Part shown: positions 8,130 through 16,991 of the stretch, piece after piece
Position numbering within the stretch: the stretch's first letter is position 1
Layout of the letters: every line of letters starts with the position of its first letter
DNA from: Candidatus Pseudomonas phytovorans
Lineage (GTDB): Bacteria; Pseudomonadota; Gammaproteobacteria; Pseudomonadales; Pseudomonadaceae
Assembly (NCBI GenBank): GCA_029202525.1
Contig: CP119325.1
Coordinates: forward strand, 4,190,001 to 4,254,000
Direction of reading: 5' to 3'
DNA length: 64,000 nucleotides
Notes under the pieces: generated by a model
Seen by the model: only the letters and a program-made list of their open reading frames with translations
What the model was told of the DNA's origin: nothing
Databases searched by the model: none
Program-made: the position numbers and the translations under genes

Positions 8130-10022
8130 TTACTCCAGGCCCAAGGCTTCAGCCACCGCTGCCCACGGCACGTACTTGTAGTTCTGGTTGCCTTCGGGCA
8201 TGCGCTTGCGACCGTCCTGCACGACCAGCAGGCCCTTGGCCCAGGGGCCGCCGAGGTTGGCAGAGGTCACTTCGAGGCCGTCGGTCTCCGAGGCGCCATC
8301 GATACCGCGCTGTGCATCCAGGCCGACCTGGAAGCTGCCACGCACCCGGTACGGTGGTTTGGCGTCTACCACTACGTAGCTGTCGTTGCCCTGGCTGGAG
8401 ATCACCAGGTAATCGCCGCCCTTGCCGTGGTACAGCGCCAGGCCTTCGATGTCGTCTTTGACCAGGCCGCCCACCCCGATTACTTTGTCCAGGCGAACCG
8501 GGCCGTCGCCACGGGCGTCCAGGGCCCAGACCGCAACATCTTCTTCGCCGATGAAAAGGCGCTGGTTGCGGTCGTCGGCCACGCAACCTTCTGACTGGGT
8601 CGGGGTGCTGAAACTGCGCACCAAGGTGCCGCCCGCCTGGCCGCTGCTGCCGTCGAGGCGGTACTGAACAAACTGCCCATCCTTGTCATTGGCAATGGCG
8701 TAAAGGGTCGAATCGGCATCCTTGAACAGGCACAGGCCGTAGATTTCCTTGAGCCCGGTCGGCACCTGGCCAATGTCGGTCAGCTGGCCGCTGGCCGTGT
8801 CGATGGCAAACAGGTGCAGGCTGTTTCGGTCGCGGTTGCTGGCCACGGCCAGGTCGACCTGACGTTCGCCGAGCTGGAAGCCATTGCGCACGTCAACATT
8901 GTTCAAGCGCCCCACACGCAAGTCCTGCAGCTGCTTGCCGTGCAGGTCGTAGGCCAGTAGCCCGCCTTTCTTGTCGGTGCCCAGCACCTGGCTCAGTTCG
9001 GGGTGGCGGGCATTGATCCAGATCGCCGGGTCGTCCGCCGCATCGCCAAGGCTGGGCACACCGTCGGTCTGCACCTGCGCCTTGACCTGTACTACCGGGG
9101 GCGAAACCTGCGCTGGCGTTGGCTTCCAGTCCAGCGTCGCCAGGTGCGTGCCCTGATCATCGGCCAGCAACAGTTCCAGGCCACTGCCGGTCACACGGGC
9201 GCTGATCTGTTCCGGCTCATTCAGCCCTTGCAAGCTCAGGGCTGCATCACGTTGCCATTGCCCGGCGCGGCGCTGGTACAGGTGCAAGGCATTGGCAGAT
9301 GGGTCCAGCAGCATCAGGCCACCGGGCACCAGGGCCATGCCGGCGGCGGCCTTGGCCAGGCTTCCGAACGGTGCTACCAGGTCCACCGGCTCGCGCACCA
9401 GCGGTGCTTCGGCAGCCGCTTCGTAGCGCCACAGGCCGACATTTTCTTCGTTTACATACACGCTATGGCTAGCGTCATCTGCCTGGCAGAACGCGCTCTG
9501 CGGCGGCAGGCTCAGGGCACGCACCTGGCGTGCCTCGACCAGCGGCTGACCCTGTTCAGCGACCAGCCACTGCTCGCCGATACCCTCCTCGCCAATCAGG
9601 AACAGAAAGTCGTTGGCGGCACTGTCGCGGTACAGGCACAGGCCCTCGACGGCATAGCGGGTCTTGGGCAGGTAATGCGGCGCGCCCCAACCTGTTTGGG
9701 CATCGAAACGGGCCAGCAGCGCCTGCTGGCGCTTCTTGTCGAGAGTGGCGACCAGCAGGCCGGTGTCATCGGCGCGGTGGTCGAGGGTTTCGAAGCGGCC
9801 CGACAACTCGCCAAGCACGCGGCCCTGGCTATCGACCAGTTGCAGCGCCTTGGCAGTCAGTAGCAGGCGTTCGGCCTGTTTGATGGCAGTGGTGGGTGCC
9901 AACCACTGGCTGGTCTCGCTGTCGATGACGCTGCGCTCGAGGGTGAGGCTTGGCGCCGCGCTGGCGCCTGCGTGGGCCAAGGCGACATAAAGCCCCAGCA
10001 CGGACAAAGTGAACATACGCAT
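8130..10022 (-). CDS. 3-phytase, two-part beta-propeller type, secreted
   Basis: Predicted periplasmic or secreted phytase releasing phosphate from inositol hexakisphosphate. It has 630 residues after a signal peptide ('LSVLGLYVALAHAGASA'). The C-terminal half holds the propeller signature: 'DDPAIWINARHPELSQVLGT', 'DKKGGLLAYDL' and 'RLNNVDVR', then 'IYGLCLFKD', 'SEGCVADDRNQRLFIGEED' and 'DDIEGLALYHG'. The N-terminal half repeats weaker versions ('AVEGLCLYRD', 'FLFLIGEEG'), so it looks like an incomplete second propeller, as in known dual-domain beta-propeller phytases. It lies 29 bases after a TonB-dependent receptor and before exbB, which supports coupled hydrolysis and uptake. Confidence 0.9.
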   Translation of the reverse strand: MRMFTLSVLGLYVALAHAGASAAPSLTLERSVIDSETSQWLAPTTAIKQAERLLLTAKALQLVDSQGRVLGELSGRFETLDHRADDTGLLVATLDKKRQQALLARFDAQTGWGAPHYLPKTRYAVEGLCLYRDSAANDFLFLIGEEGIGEQWLVAEQGQPLVEARQVRALSLPPQSAFCQADDASHSVYVNEENVGLWRYEAAAEAPLVREPVDLVAPFGSLAKAAAGMALVPGGLMLLDPSANALHLYQRRAGQWQRDAALSLQGLNEPEQISARVTGSGLELLLADDQGTHLATLDWKPTPAQVSPPVVQVKAQVQTDGVPSLGDAADDPAIWINARHPELSQVLGTDKKGGLLAYDLHGKQLQDLRVGRLNNVDVRNGFQLGERQVDLAVASNRDRNSLHLFAIDTASGQLTDIGQVPTGLKEIYGLCLFKDADSTLYAIANDKDGQFVQYRLDGSSGQAGGTLVRSFSTPTQSEGCVADDRNQRLFIGEEDVAVWALDARGDGPVRLDKVIGVGGLVKDDIEGLALYHGKGGDYLVISSQGNDSYVVVDAKPPYRVRGSFQVGLDAQRGIDGASETDGLEVTSANLGGPWAKGLLVVQDGRKRMPEGNQNYKYVPWAAVAEALGLE

Positions 10023-10051
10023 GAGCAGGCAATATCCCTGAAGGGTGCGGG

Positions 10052-12517
10052 TCAGAAATGGGTGAGCGTCAGGCCGACCTTGTAGGTCGGGCCGTACTCT
10101 TCGTACTGGGCGTTGTAGCGACGGTGGCCGCTGTACACGTAATAGGACTCGTCGGTGATGTTCTGCGCCTCGAAGGTCAACTGCAGCTCGGGCGTCAGGA
10201 AGTAGCCGGCCTTGAAGTCCACGTGTAGCTGGTCATCGGCATACTGATCGTGGGCCTTGTCGTCGATGGCTCCCAGCTCCAGCAGGTAGCCCGACTTGTA
10301 GTTGGCGGCCAGGCGCATGTTGAAGCGATCGTTTTCCCAGCCGACCATGAAGTTGCCGACCGTGTCGGACTGATTGGGCAGGTCGATGCTGCGCTTGCCG
10401 GTAGCCCCTTGCAGGGTTGCATCAGACTTGCTGAGGGTCAGGTTGGCGCCCAGCAACAAACCGTTCCAGGGCGCCGGCAACCAGTCGAACTTCTGCGAGT
10501 AGGCCAGCTCCAGGCCATACAGCCTGGCGCCGCCACCGTTCTCGAAGCTGAGCGCTTCATCGAAGTCGACCCAGTCGCCAGTACCCGCCAGGTCGGTGCT
10601 GTAGATGAAGTGGTCGATGTCCTTGTAGAACAGGAACGCCGAGGCGGTGCCGGCACGGCCCATGTAGTGTTCGATGCCCAGGTCAAAGTTCATCGACTCC
10701 AGCGGCTTGAGTTCGGGGTTGCCGAACGACGCATCGTTGTCATCGATGACAAAACCCGGCGCCAGCTGGCCGAAGGTCGGCCGTACCACAGTGTTGGTCC
10801 AGGCGGCGCGGATGGCCGTGGCCGGGGACAACTGGTAGCGCGCGTGCAGGCCGGGCAACCAGTGGTCATAGCGGTTGTTGCTCTTGACGCTCTCGTACAC
10901 ACCGTCGCGCAGGCCAGTCCCCTTTGCCTTGAACTCGGTACCTTCGTAACGCAGGCCGGCAATCAGGCGCCAGTCGCCGATGTCCAGCGTGTTCATCAGG
11001 TACGCCGCGTTGATGTCCTCGCTCATGTCGAAGTCATTGATGCGCGAAGCCTCCTCATCGTAGTAGGCCGCACGGTCGAGGTTGCCGATCAGGCCCTTGA
11101 TTGCACTGGCGCTGATGCCGTTGCCGAAGTTGCCCAAGGCATAGTCGACATTGCTGCCCTGATAATCGGCCAGGCTGATGTCATCGAACCCGTCATAGGC
11201 CCAGCTTTCGGTGTCGCTGGTCTTGTCGCGGCGGCTGAGCTTGCCGCCAAACTTGATCTGCGAGGCGTCGGCGAAATCGTAGTCGCGGGCAAGGTCCAGG
11301 CGGATGTTCTTTTCCTGATCCTTGCCATCCACCTTCTCCCATTCCACTTCGTCGAGGGTGAAGCGGGCCGGGTCGTAGAAGTCGTTGCCCACGCTCAGCC
11401 GGGGCTTGCGCGTGCCGTCGAAGCCGACTTCGTCAAAGTCGCCGACGAACTTGGCGCCGGCAATGCCGCCCGGATCGTGCTCGGTGGCCTGGCTGTAGCC
11501 GACCTGGCCACTGATGGTCCACTGGTCGAGGATGCGCTCGCCGCCCAGTACATAGGACTGGATTTCCTGGGTGTCCTGGCGCGATTTCAGGTCGCGCCAG
11601 CCTTCGGCCTCGCCACGCTGGCCAGAGGCCTGCGGGTCGGCAAACTCCAGGCCTTCGGCGTTGCGCGTCTCGGTGTCTTTGAACTTGCTGTAGAGGGTGC
11701 GCAGGTAGTAGCTGGAGAGGTCATCCGGCTGGTAGTCGAAGTTCAGGCCCAGGCCGGTGCGCTCACGGGTGATCTGGTAGTCACGGGCTTCGACCTCTTC
11801 CAGCCTGGCGCCATCCTCGAAATCCCAGTTACCGCCGGTTTCGACGTTGTCCGAGCCGAACTTGCGCTTCTGCCAGCTGAACGCCGCAGCCACGCCGAAG
11901 TTGTTGATGCCGTCACCCAGGCTGAATCGGTCGCTGACCGCGCCGGACAACTTCGGGCTGTCGCGGCTGACGTTGGTGTCGTGGCTGGCTTCGCCGGTGA
12001 GGGTGTAGAACAGCCCGTCATGGTCGAACGCCGACAGGCTTTCGACCTCGATGGTGCCGCCCAGGGAGTTGGCGTCCATGTCCGGGGTCAGGGTTTTGAC
12101 CACCGACAGCGACTGCACCAGCTCGGCGGGCAGCACGTCCAGCGCCACGGCCCGGCGGTCGCCCTCGGGGGCAGGTACCAGGGTGCCGTTGATGGTCACG
12201 CTGTTGAGGTCCGGGGCGATACCGCGCACGCTGACAAAGCGGCCCTCGCCCTGGTCACGTTCCACCGACAACCCGGGGATGCGCTGCAAGGCTTCGGCGG
12301 CATTGTCGTCGGGCAGCTGGCCGACACCATCGGCATGCACCACGCTCTTGATGCTGTCGGCGCTTTTCTGCTCGCGCAGCGCCTTGTCGATGCTCGCCGC
12401 CTGGCCGATCACCTCGACCCGCTCGACCGCCTCTTCTGCCCAAGCCGGGGCGGTGGTAATGGCAACGGCCAGCAGGCTGACCCGGAATCCGGCGTTGCGG
12501 ATGTGACGAAACGGCAT
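10052..12517 (-). CDS. TonB-dependent receptor (phytase-linked, substrate-type rather than siderophore-type)
   Basis: Outer-membrane receptor of about 821 residues. A signal peptide ends near 'APAWAEEA'. A TonB-box-like VERVEVIG, a plug ('GVGQLPDDNAAEALQRIPG', 'VRGIAPDLNSVTINGT') and a 22-strand-type barrel ending in Phe (KVGLTLTHF) follow. It has no STN domain, and the plug resembles the large receptors used for organic nutrients. I chose the ATG at 12517, after AAGGTGG and in front of a good signal peptide, rather than 12595. It is first in an operon with a phytase and ExbBD-TonB, so phytate, a lower inositol phosphate or a metal-phytate complex is the inferred ligand. Confidence 0.9.
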   Translation of the reverse strand: MPFRHIRNAGFRVSLLAVAITTAPAWAEEAVERVEVIGQAASIDKALREQKSADSIKSVVHADGVGQLPDDNAAEALQRIPGLSVERDQGEGRFVSVRGIAPDLNSVTINGTLVPAPEGDRRAVALDVLPAELVQSLSVVKTLTPDMDANSLGGTIEVESLSAFDHDGLFYTLTGEASHDTNVSRDSPKLSGAVSDRFSLGDGINNFGVAAAFSWQKRKFGSDNVETGGNWDFEDGARLEEVEARDYQITRERTGLGLNFDYQPDDLSSYYLRTLYSKFKDTETRNAEGLEFADPQASGQRGEAEGWRDLKSRQDTQEIQSYVLGGERILDQWTISGQVGYSQATEHDPGGIAGAKFVGDFDEVGFDGTRKPRLSVGNDFYDPARFTLDEVEWEKVDGKDQEKNIRLDLARDYDFADASQIKFGGKLSRRDKTSDTESWAYDGFDDISLADYQGSNVDYALGNFGNGISASAIKGLIGNLDRAAYYDEEASRINDFDMSEDINAAYLMNTLDIGDWRLIAGLRYEGTEFKAKGTGLRDGVYESVKSNNRYDHWLPGLHARYQLSPATAIRAAWTNTVVRPTFGQLAPGFVIDDNDASFGNPELKPLESMNFDLGIEHYMGRAGTASAFLFYKDIDHFIYSTDLAGTGDWVDFDEALSFENGGGARLYGLELAYSQKFDWLPAPWNGLLLGANLTLSKSDATLQGATGKRSIDLPNQSDTVGNFMVGWENDRFNMRLAANYKSGYLLELGAIDDKAHDQYADDQLHVDFKAGYFLTPELQLTFEAQNITDESYYVYSGHRRYNAQYEEYGPTYKVGLTLTHF

Positions 12518-12886
12518 TGCCACCTTGAAACCCTCGCTTGCAGTGACCCGATGAACCCGGGAATGGCTGCGAAAGCTAGAAAGTGTGTGTGGCACTTGCG
12601 TGACAGCGCTGGGCTGGGCGGCTTGAAAACGCGGCTTTCATCGAGTTTCAGGCGCATTTTGAGCTGATATGACCTGACGCCTGCCACGGCCCTGGCGCCG
12701 CCCTGCAAACCTGTGGCGCAGCTGTGGGGCCGGTCTGCCGGCGCGGGGCCGTCAGCGAAGACTTGAAATCGTGTTTTTCCTGACGATCAGCTGAGCCAAA
12801 TCGACCCCCCGCCCGGTAACAGAACCGTCATCCGCCTTTGTTTCCTTTGCGCCCATCACGCCTTCCGGGCTTATCGAGGAATCCCC
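12518..12886. promoter_or_regulatory. Divergent intergenic region between receptor-phytase operon and phosphatase gene
   Basis: This 369-base gap must hold promoters for both directions. I see only weak half matches to a PhoB box (such as CCGTCAT near 12825), none in the required double-repeat form. The GC-rich middle (about 12717-12750) contains short GCCGG/CCGGC palindromes. No reading frame here looks like a gene. Confidence 0.5.
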
Positions 12887-14287
12887 ATGCACCGCCCCCT
12901 GCTACTGGCCGCCCTGCTCTGCGCCGCACAGGCTCATGCCCAGGCTAATGACTCCGCTCCGGTCCCACGCTCTGCCGGGCTGCCCTACGCCGCCGGCAAG
13001 CTGGCCGACCGTATCGTGCTGACCCCCGGCCAGAACGCCTCCACACAAATGGCCGTCAGCTACCGCACCGACCTGGCCCAGGCCGACGCAGTGCTGGAAC
13101 TGGGCCCGGCCCTCGCCGGCCCCTCGCTGGCAGCCAAGGCCAGCCCACAGGGTGGCAGCACCCAGCGCCTGGACAGCGACAACGGCCCGGCCAACTACCA
13201 CCAGGTGCGTCTGGACCACCTGCAAGCGGACACGGCCTACGTCTACCGGCTCAAGGGCAGCGCGGGCTGGAGCGAATGGCACCAGTTCCGCACGGCCAAG
13301 GCCACGTTCGCGCCGTTCTCGTTCATTTACCTGGGCGACACCCAGAACGACATCCTCGCCATCGCCTCGCGCACCATCCGCCAGGCGCTGCGCAGCGTGG
13401 CGCACCCTGCCCTGGTAGTGCACGCGGGCGACCTGGTGGCCTCGCGTGACGACCTCGCCCACGACGACGAATGGGGCGAATGGAACCAGGCCGGCGGCTG
13501 GTCCTACGCTGCCATCCCGCAGCTCACCGCCTTCGGCAACCACGAGTACCTGGAAACCCTCAACCCCGACGGCAGCGAAAGCCGCAGCCTCAGCCCACAC
13601 GTGCCGGCGCAGTTCGCCCTGCCGCGCAACGGCGCCCCCGGCGTGGAGGCAACCAGCTACTTCAGCGATTACCAGAATGTGCGCTTCGTGGTGCTGGACG
13701 GCACCTCGGCACTCGACCTGGGCACCCTGCAAGCGCAGACCGGCTGGCTGGAGGAAGTGCTGAAAAGCAGCAAGGCACAGTGGAACATCGTGGTCATGCA
13801 CCAGCCGGTCTATACCTGTGCCCGCCCCGACGACACAGAGCCGCTCAAGGCCGCCTGGCAACCGCTGCTGGAGCGCTACAAGGTCGACCTGGTATTGCAA
13901 GGCCACGACCACTGCTACAGCCGCCTGACTCACGCCGAAGGGCGCCAGGCCACGCGGACCGCACAAAAAGCGAAACAGGCAATCGGCCCGGTGTACATGG
14001 TCTCGGTGACCGGTTCGAAGATGTACGGCCTGAACGACCGCGCCCGCCACCAGCCGGACCGCACAGCCGAAGATACCCAGCTGTACCAGACCGTCGCCGT
14101 CGAGCAGAACCGCCTGCAGGTCCGCACCTATTCGGCGGACGACCAGCTATACGACGCCTTTGATATCACCCGTGATGCCAAAGGGCGCAAGTTCCTGCAA
14201 GAGCCCAAGCTGGCGTTGGCCAACGAACGGTACTGCAACGCCAGCGCAGGGCCGGACGGGCTGCCATGCACGGCCCGCGACAAGTAA
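12887..14287 (+). CDS. Secreted purple-acid-phosphatase-like metallophosphoesterase
   Basis: Calcineurin-like phosphoesterase of 466 residues with a signal peptide (cleavage near 'AQAHAQA'). An N-terminal fibronectin-like domain (residues about 35-140, ending 'YVYRLKGSAGWSEWHQF') is typical of purple acid phosphatases. Metal-site motifs follow in order: YLGDTQND, HAGDLVASRDD, FGNHEYLE, VVMHQPVYT and LQGHDHCYSR. Being periplasmic and divergent from a phytase operon, it could remove phosphates from the lower inositol phosphates the phytase leaves. That link is inference from position. A hairpin follows the stop. Confidence 0.9.
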   Translation: MHRPLLLAALLCAAQAHAQANDSAPVPRSAGLPYAAGKLADRIVLTPGQNASTQMAVSYRTDLAQADAVLELGPALAGPSLAAKASPQGGSTQRLDSDNGPANYHQVRLDHLQADTAYVYRLKGSAGWSEWHQFRTAKATFAPFSFIYLGDTQNDILAIASRTIRQALRSVAHPALVVHAGDLVASRDDLAHDDEWGEWNQAGGWSYAAIPQLTAFGNHEYLETLNPDGSESRSLSPHVPAQFALPRNGAPGVEATSYFSDYQNVRFVVLDGTSALDLGTLQAQTGWLEEVLKSSKAQWNIVVMHQPVYTCARPDDTEPLKAAWQPLLERYKVDLVLQGHDHCYSRLTHAEGRQATRTAQKAKQAIGPVYMVSVTGSKMYGLNDRARHQPDRTAEDTQLYQTVAVEQNRLQVRTYSADDQLYDAFDITRDAKGRKFLQEPKLALANERYCNASAGPDGLPCTARDK

Positions 14288-14325
14288 GCGTCATCGGATT
14301 GAGATAAACGGCTTGCATGCTGCTC

Positions 14326-14357
14326 TGCCTGTGCCGGCGAAGGTGCCAGCACAGGCA
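14326..14357 (+). terminator. Stem-loop after the metallophosphoesterase gene
   Basis: Arms TGCCTGTGC (14326-14334) and GCACAGGCA (14349-14357) pair perfectly around a 14-base loop, 38 bases after the stop codon. There is no T run, so it may be a weak or Rho-assisted terminator or just an mRNA-end hairpin. Confidence 0.4.
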
Positions 14358-14380
14358 ACAACACAATCACAGGACACCCC

Positions 14381-15310
14381 ATGCGCCTCAGCCCCCTGTT
14401 CAAACAGCACGCCCTGACGCTGGCCGGCCTGGTACTGGCGGCCAACGCCGGCCTGCTCGTCTACCTGGCCGCCGGCACGCTCAAAGCCTGGGCCGAGATC
14501 AACTGGATGGACGTCGCCGGCGAAGGCGGCACCTGCCTGATCCTCTGTGGCTGGCTGGTCATGCTGCTGCGCGGGCGCCCTGCTGGCCGGGTCACCCGCC
14601 TGCTTTCGCTGGGCCTGTGCTTCATCGCCTTCTCGATGTGGATGGACACCCTCGACGAATTCATCCGCTTGCCCGACGACGCAGTCTGGGACAACTGGCT
14701 GGAGACTGCGCCCATGCCGCTGGGCATGCTGCTGCTGACCCTGGGCATGTACCACCTGCAGCAGGAGCAGCACGCCATCACCGCGCAGATGCGCAAGCGC
14801 GAGCAACTGTTCCGCGAACACCGCCTGTTCGACAAGCTCACTCCGCTGTCCGGTGCCAAGTACCTGCGCCAGCACCTGCAACAGGCCATTGCCCAGGCCG
14901 CCAGCGAGCAGCAGGCATTGTCGCTTATCGTCGTCGACCTGGACGACTTCAACCAGATCAACCAACGCTATGGCCAGGATGAAGGCGATCTGGTGCTGCA
15001 AGTGGTGGCCCAGCTGCTGCTGCTCAACCTACGCCAGCAGGACATACTCTGCCGCCTGGCCGGCGACCGCTTCGTCGCCGCGCTGCCCAACACCGGTGAG
15101 CGCCAGGCCCAGGCCATGGCCGAGGCCCTGCGCCAGAGCATCGCCCACCTCGCCCACCACACCGGCCGGCATGGCGAGCGCTTGCACCTGACGGCCACAG
15201 TGGCCAGCGTGATGGCGCTGGAGGAAGACGAAGACCACTTGCTCAAACGCCTCAACCACGCCTTGGCCCAGGCCAAGAGCCGCCAAGCGCGCCAGGCGCA
15301 GCGGGCATGA
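14381..15310 (+). CDS. Membrane GGDEF-domain protein with degenerate active site
   Basis: 309-residue protein. There are about four N-terminal membrane segments ('LTLAGLVLAANAGLLVYLAA', 'EGGTCLILCGWLVMLL', 'LLSLGLCFIAFSMWM', 'PMPLGMLLLTLGMYHL'). A short linker leads to a GGDEF fold ('LSLIVVDLDDFNQINQRYG', 'EGDLVLQVVAQLL'). The signature is RLAGDRFVAAL, so GGDEF is replaced by AGDRF; loss of the second Gly-Glu pair makes diguanylate cyclase activity unlikely. It may be a c-di-GMP or GTP sensor. The stop overlaps the AraC gene's ATG by four bases, so the two are probably co-expressed and may act together. Confidence 0.85.
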   Translation: MRLSPLFKQHALTLAGLVLAANAGLLVYLAAGTLKAWAEINWMDVAGEGGTCLILCGWLVMLLRGRPAGRVTRLLSLGLCFIAFSMWMDTLDEFIRLPDDAVWDNWLETAPMPLGMLLLTLGMYHLQQEQHAITAQMRKREQLFREHRLFDKLTPLSGAKYLRQHLQQAIAQAASEQQALSLIVVDLDDFNQINQRYGQDEGDLVLQVVAQLLLLNLRQQDILCRLAGDRFVAALPNTGERQAQAMAEALRQSIAHLAHHTGRHGERLHLTATVASVMALEEDEDHLLKRLNHALAQAKSRQARQAQRA

Positions 15311-16326
15311 ACGGCTATGACGGCGACAGCCGCTTCATCACCGCCCACCACCTGCCAGCTGCGCTGATCGACCTGGCCCGTTCGCGGCAGATCGATACCC
15401 ATCACCTGCTACGCGGCTGCGGGCTGTTCTACGACGACGTGATCAGCGGCAAGGCGCTGATCAGCCCACAGCAGTTCCTTCGCCTGATCGGCAATGCGCA
15501 GCGGCTGCTCGATGCCGACGACAGCAGCTTCCTCTACGGCCAGCGCCTGTGGCCCGGGCACCACGGTGCCGCCAGCCTGTTGCTGGAACAGGCCGATCAC
15601 CTGCTGCAGGCCCTGGAGCGTATCGAACAGTACCGCGCCTTGCTGTCGCCGTTGCTCAGCCCGGTGCTGCGCCTGGATGAGCACTACCTGCACCTGTACT
15701 GGCGGGAAAGCTGCGCCATCGACGAGCAGCGCCGCTTCCTGCTGGAGTCCAGCATGACTGCTGTAGTCGCCCTCGCGCGCCGCCAGCAGCAAGAGCAACT
15801 GCCGTGGCGTTTCCAGTTCAGCCATGCCGAACCGACCTACGTCGAACAGTACTGGGTGCACCTGGGCGATTCCCTGGCTTTCGGCTGCCCATCCACGGTG
15901 ATGAGCCTGCCCCGGGAATACCTGCTGCGCGCCTGGCCGGGTGCCGGGTCGACTGCCCAGCAAGTGGCACGCCAGGCCTGCGATACACAGCTGGCGGCCT
16001 GGGGCTGGCGGGCGAGCTTTCTCGACCTGGTCTACGAGCACCTGCTCGGGCTGATTCGCCAACCGCTGAACCTGGAACGGGTGGCTGCCGCGTTCGCCAC
16101 CAGCCCCGCCTCGTTCAAGCGCCGCCTGGCCCGCCACGGTTCCAACTTCCAGGAACAACTGGACCAGGTGCGCTGCGATCAGGCGCTGTACCTCTACCAG
16201 GTCAAGGGCTACAGCAACGACGCGGTTGCGCAGTACCTCGGGTTCAGCGACAGCACCAACTTCCGCCGTTCGTTCAAGCGCTGGACCGGGCGTGTGCCCA
16301 GTGAACTGGAAGCCTTGTGGGGCTGA
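15307..16326 (+). CDS. AraC-family transcriptional regulator with Arabinose_bd (OruR-like) domain
   Basis: 339-residue regulator. The N-terminal two thirds match the ligand-binding domain of OruR/ArgR-like AraC proteins ('LIDLARSRQIDTHHLLRGCG', 'LISPQQFLRLIGNAQRLL'). The C-terminal double helix-turn-helix is clear: 'NLERVAAAFATSPASFKRRL' then 'GYSNDAVAQYLGFSDSTNFR'. It is coupled to the degenerate GGDEF gene and lies in the phosphatase cluster. The target and ligand are unknown; candidates are its own operon or the divergent phytase operon. Confidence 0.88.
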   Translation: MNGYDGDSRFITAHHLPAALIDLARSRQIDTHHLLRGCGLFYDDVISGKALISPQQFLRLIGNAQRLLDADDSSFLYGQRLWPGHHGAASLLLEQADHLLQALERIEQYRALLSPLLSPVLRLDEHYLHLYWRESCAIDEQRRFLLESSMTAVVALARRQQQEQLPWRFQFSHAEPTYVEQYWVHLGDSLAFGCPSTVMSLPREYLLRAWPGAGSTAQQVARQACDTQLAAWGWRASFLDLVYEHLLGLIRQPLNLERVAAAFATSPASFKRRLARHGSNFQEQLDQVRCDQALYLYQVKGYSNDAVAQYLGFSDSTNFRRSFKRWTGRVPSELEALWG

Positions 16327-16349
16327 TGCCCAGGGCCGTAGCGCCGGGA

Positions 16350-16991
16350 TCACCAGCGTAAAAACCGCGGCCCCAGCGCCGCCCCTGCGGCGGTCGGCAG
16401 CAGCAACCCCAAAACGTACCAGAGCCCCCAGAACGGCACAGCCATCTCCGGGCAATGCAGGCAGTAAGCCAGGGTTGCCGTGGCACCTGCAAGCAAGCCA
16501 GCCGCAGCACCCGCCTGTCGCAGGCGCGTGGGTGCCAAGCCGCGCATTGCCCAGAACAACGCGATGAAGGTGGGCACCGAAAGCAAGGTGATGTTCAGCG
16601 GGCAGGTGCGCCAGGTGCGCCCGAACAGCAGGTCCGCCCGGGCGTCCACCGGCACGCCCAGCAGGCTCACTGCCGCGCCCAGCCATACCAGTAGCAACGG
16701 CAGCCCCATAAGGCCCCACAGCAGCCCCCCCTTGACTCCTGGCCTGGCCAGCCGCTGAGTCAGCCACAGTGCCAGCAGCGCCAGGCTGCCGGGCAGGGCC
16801 AGTTTGGCCCAGAACAGCGGAGTGTGTGCCACTTGGGCCAGGTCACCACGTACGCCGAAAAGGGCCACCGTCAGCACGATTGCAGCCAGTCCGCCGCCCA
16901 GCAACGCCAGCAGAAAGCGCCGGGTCAATGCATGGCGATCCACCGGCCCTTCTCCGGCCGCCAACAGGGCAATCAAGTCATCGGTTTTCAT
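16350..16991 (-). CDS. nrsF: DUF1109 / NrsF-type membrane anti-sigma factor
   Basis: About 213 residues with six hydrophobic segments (for example 'FLLALLGGGLAAIVLTVALF' and 'GLLWGLMGLPLLLVWLGAAV') after a short cytoplasmic start, MKTDDLIALLA. Cysteines lie in 'RTCPLNITL' and 'YCLHCPEMAVPFWG', the two places where NrsF-type anti-sigma factors carry the residues that sense heavy metals. I took the ATG at 16991 (MKTDDL) over an upstream one at 17009; it overlaps the sigma gene's end by 14 bases. It should hold the sigma factor inactive until metal stress. It is divergent from a bufferin operon, as in Caulobacter sigF-nrsF. Confidence 0.87.
   Translation of the reverse strand: MKTDDLIALLAAGEGPVDRHALTRRFLLALLGGGLAAIVLTVALFGVRGDLAQVAHTPLFWAKLALPGSLALLALWLTQRLARPGVKGGLLWGLMGLPLLLVWLGAAVSLLGVPVDARADLLFGRTWRTCPLNITLLSVPTFIALFWAMRGLAPTRLRQAGAAAGLLAGATATLAYCLHCPEMAVPFWGLWYVLGLLLPTAAGAALGPRFLRW

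Noticed and set aside
10250..12667. 805-codon plus-strand open frame
   Set aside because: It lies exactly opposite the TonB-dependent receptor. High GC at third positions leaves the antisense frame open; there is no ribosome site or recognisable domain.
12518..12886. Possible PhoB box upstream of the phytase and phosphatase genes
   Set aside because: Only isolated half matches (such as CCGTCAT) were found; no double 7-mer repeat with 11-base spacing.
15409..16767. 452-codon minus-strand frame opposite the AraC gene
   Set aside because: The AraC regulator has clear helix-turn-helix motifs on the plus strand; this frame has none.
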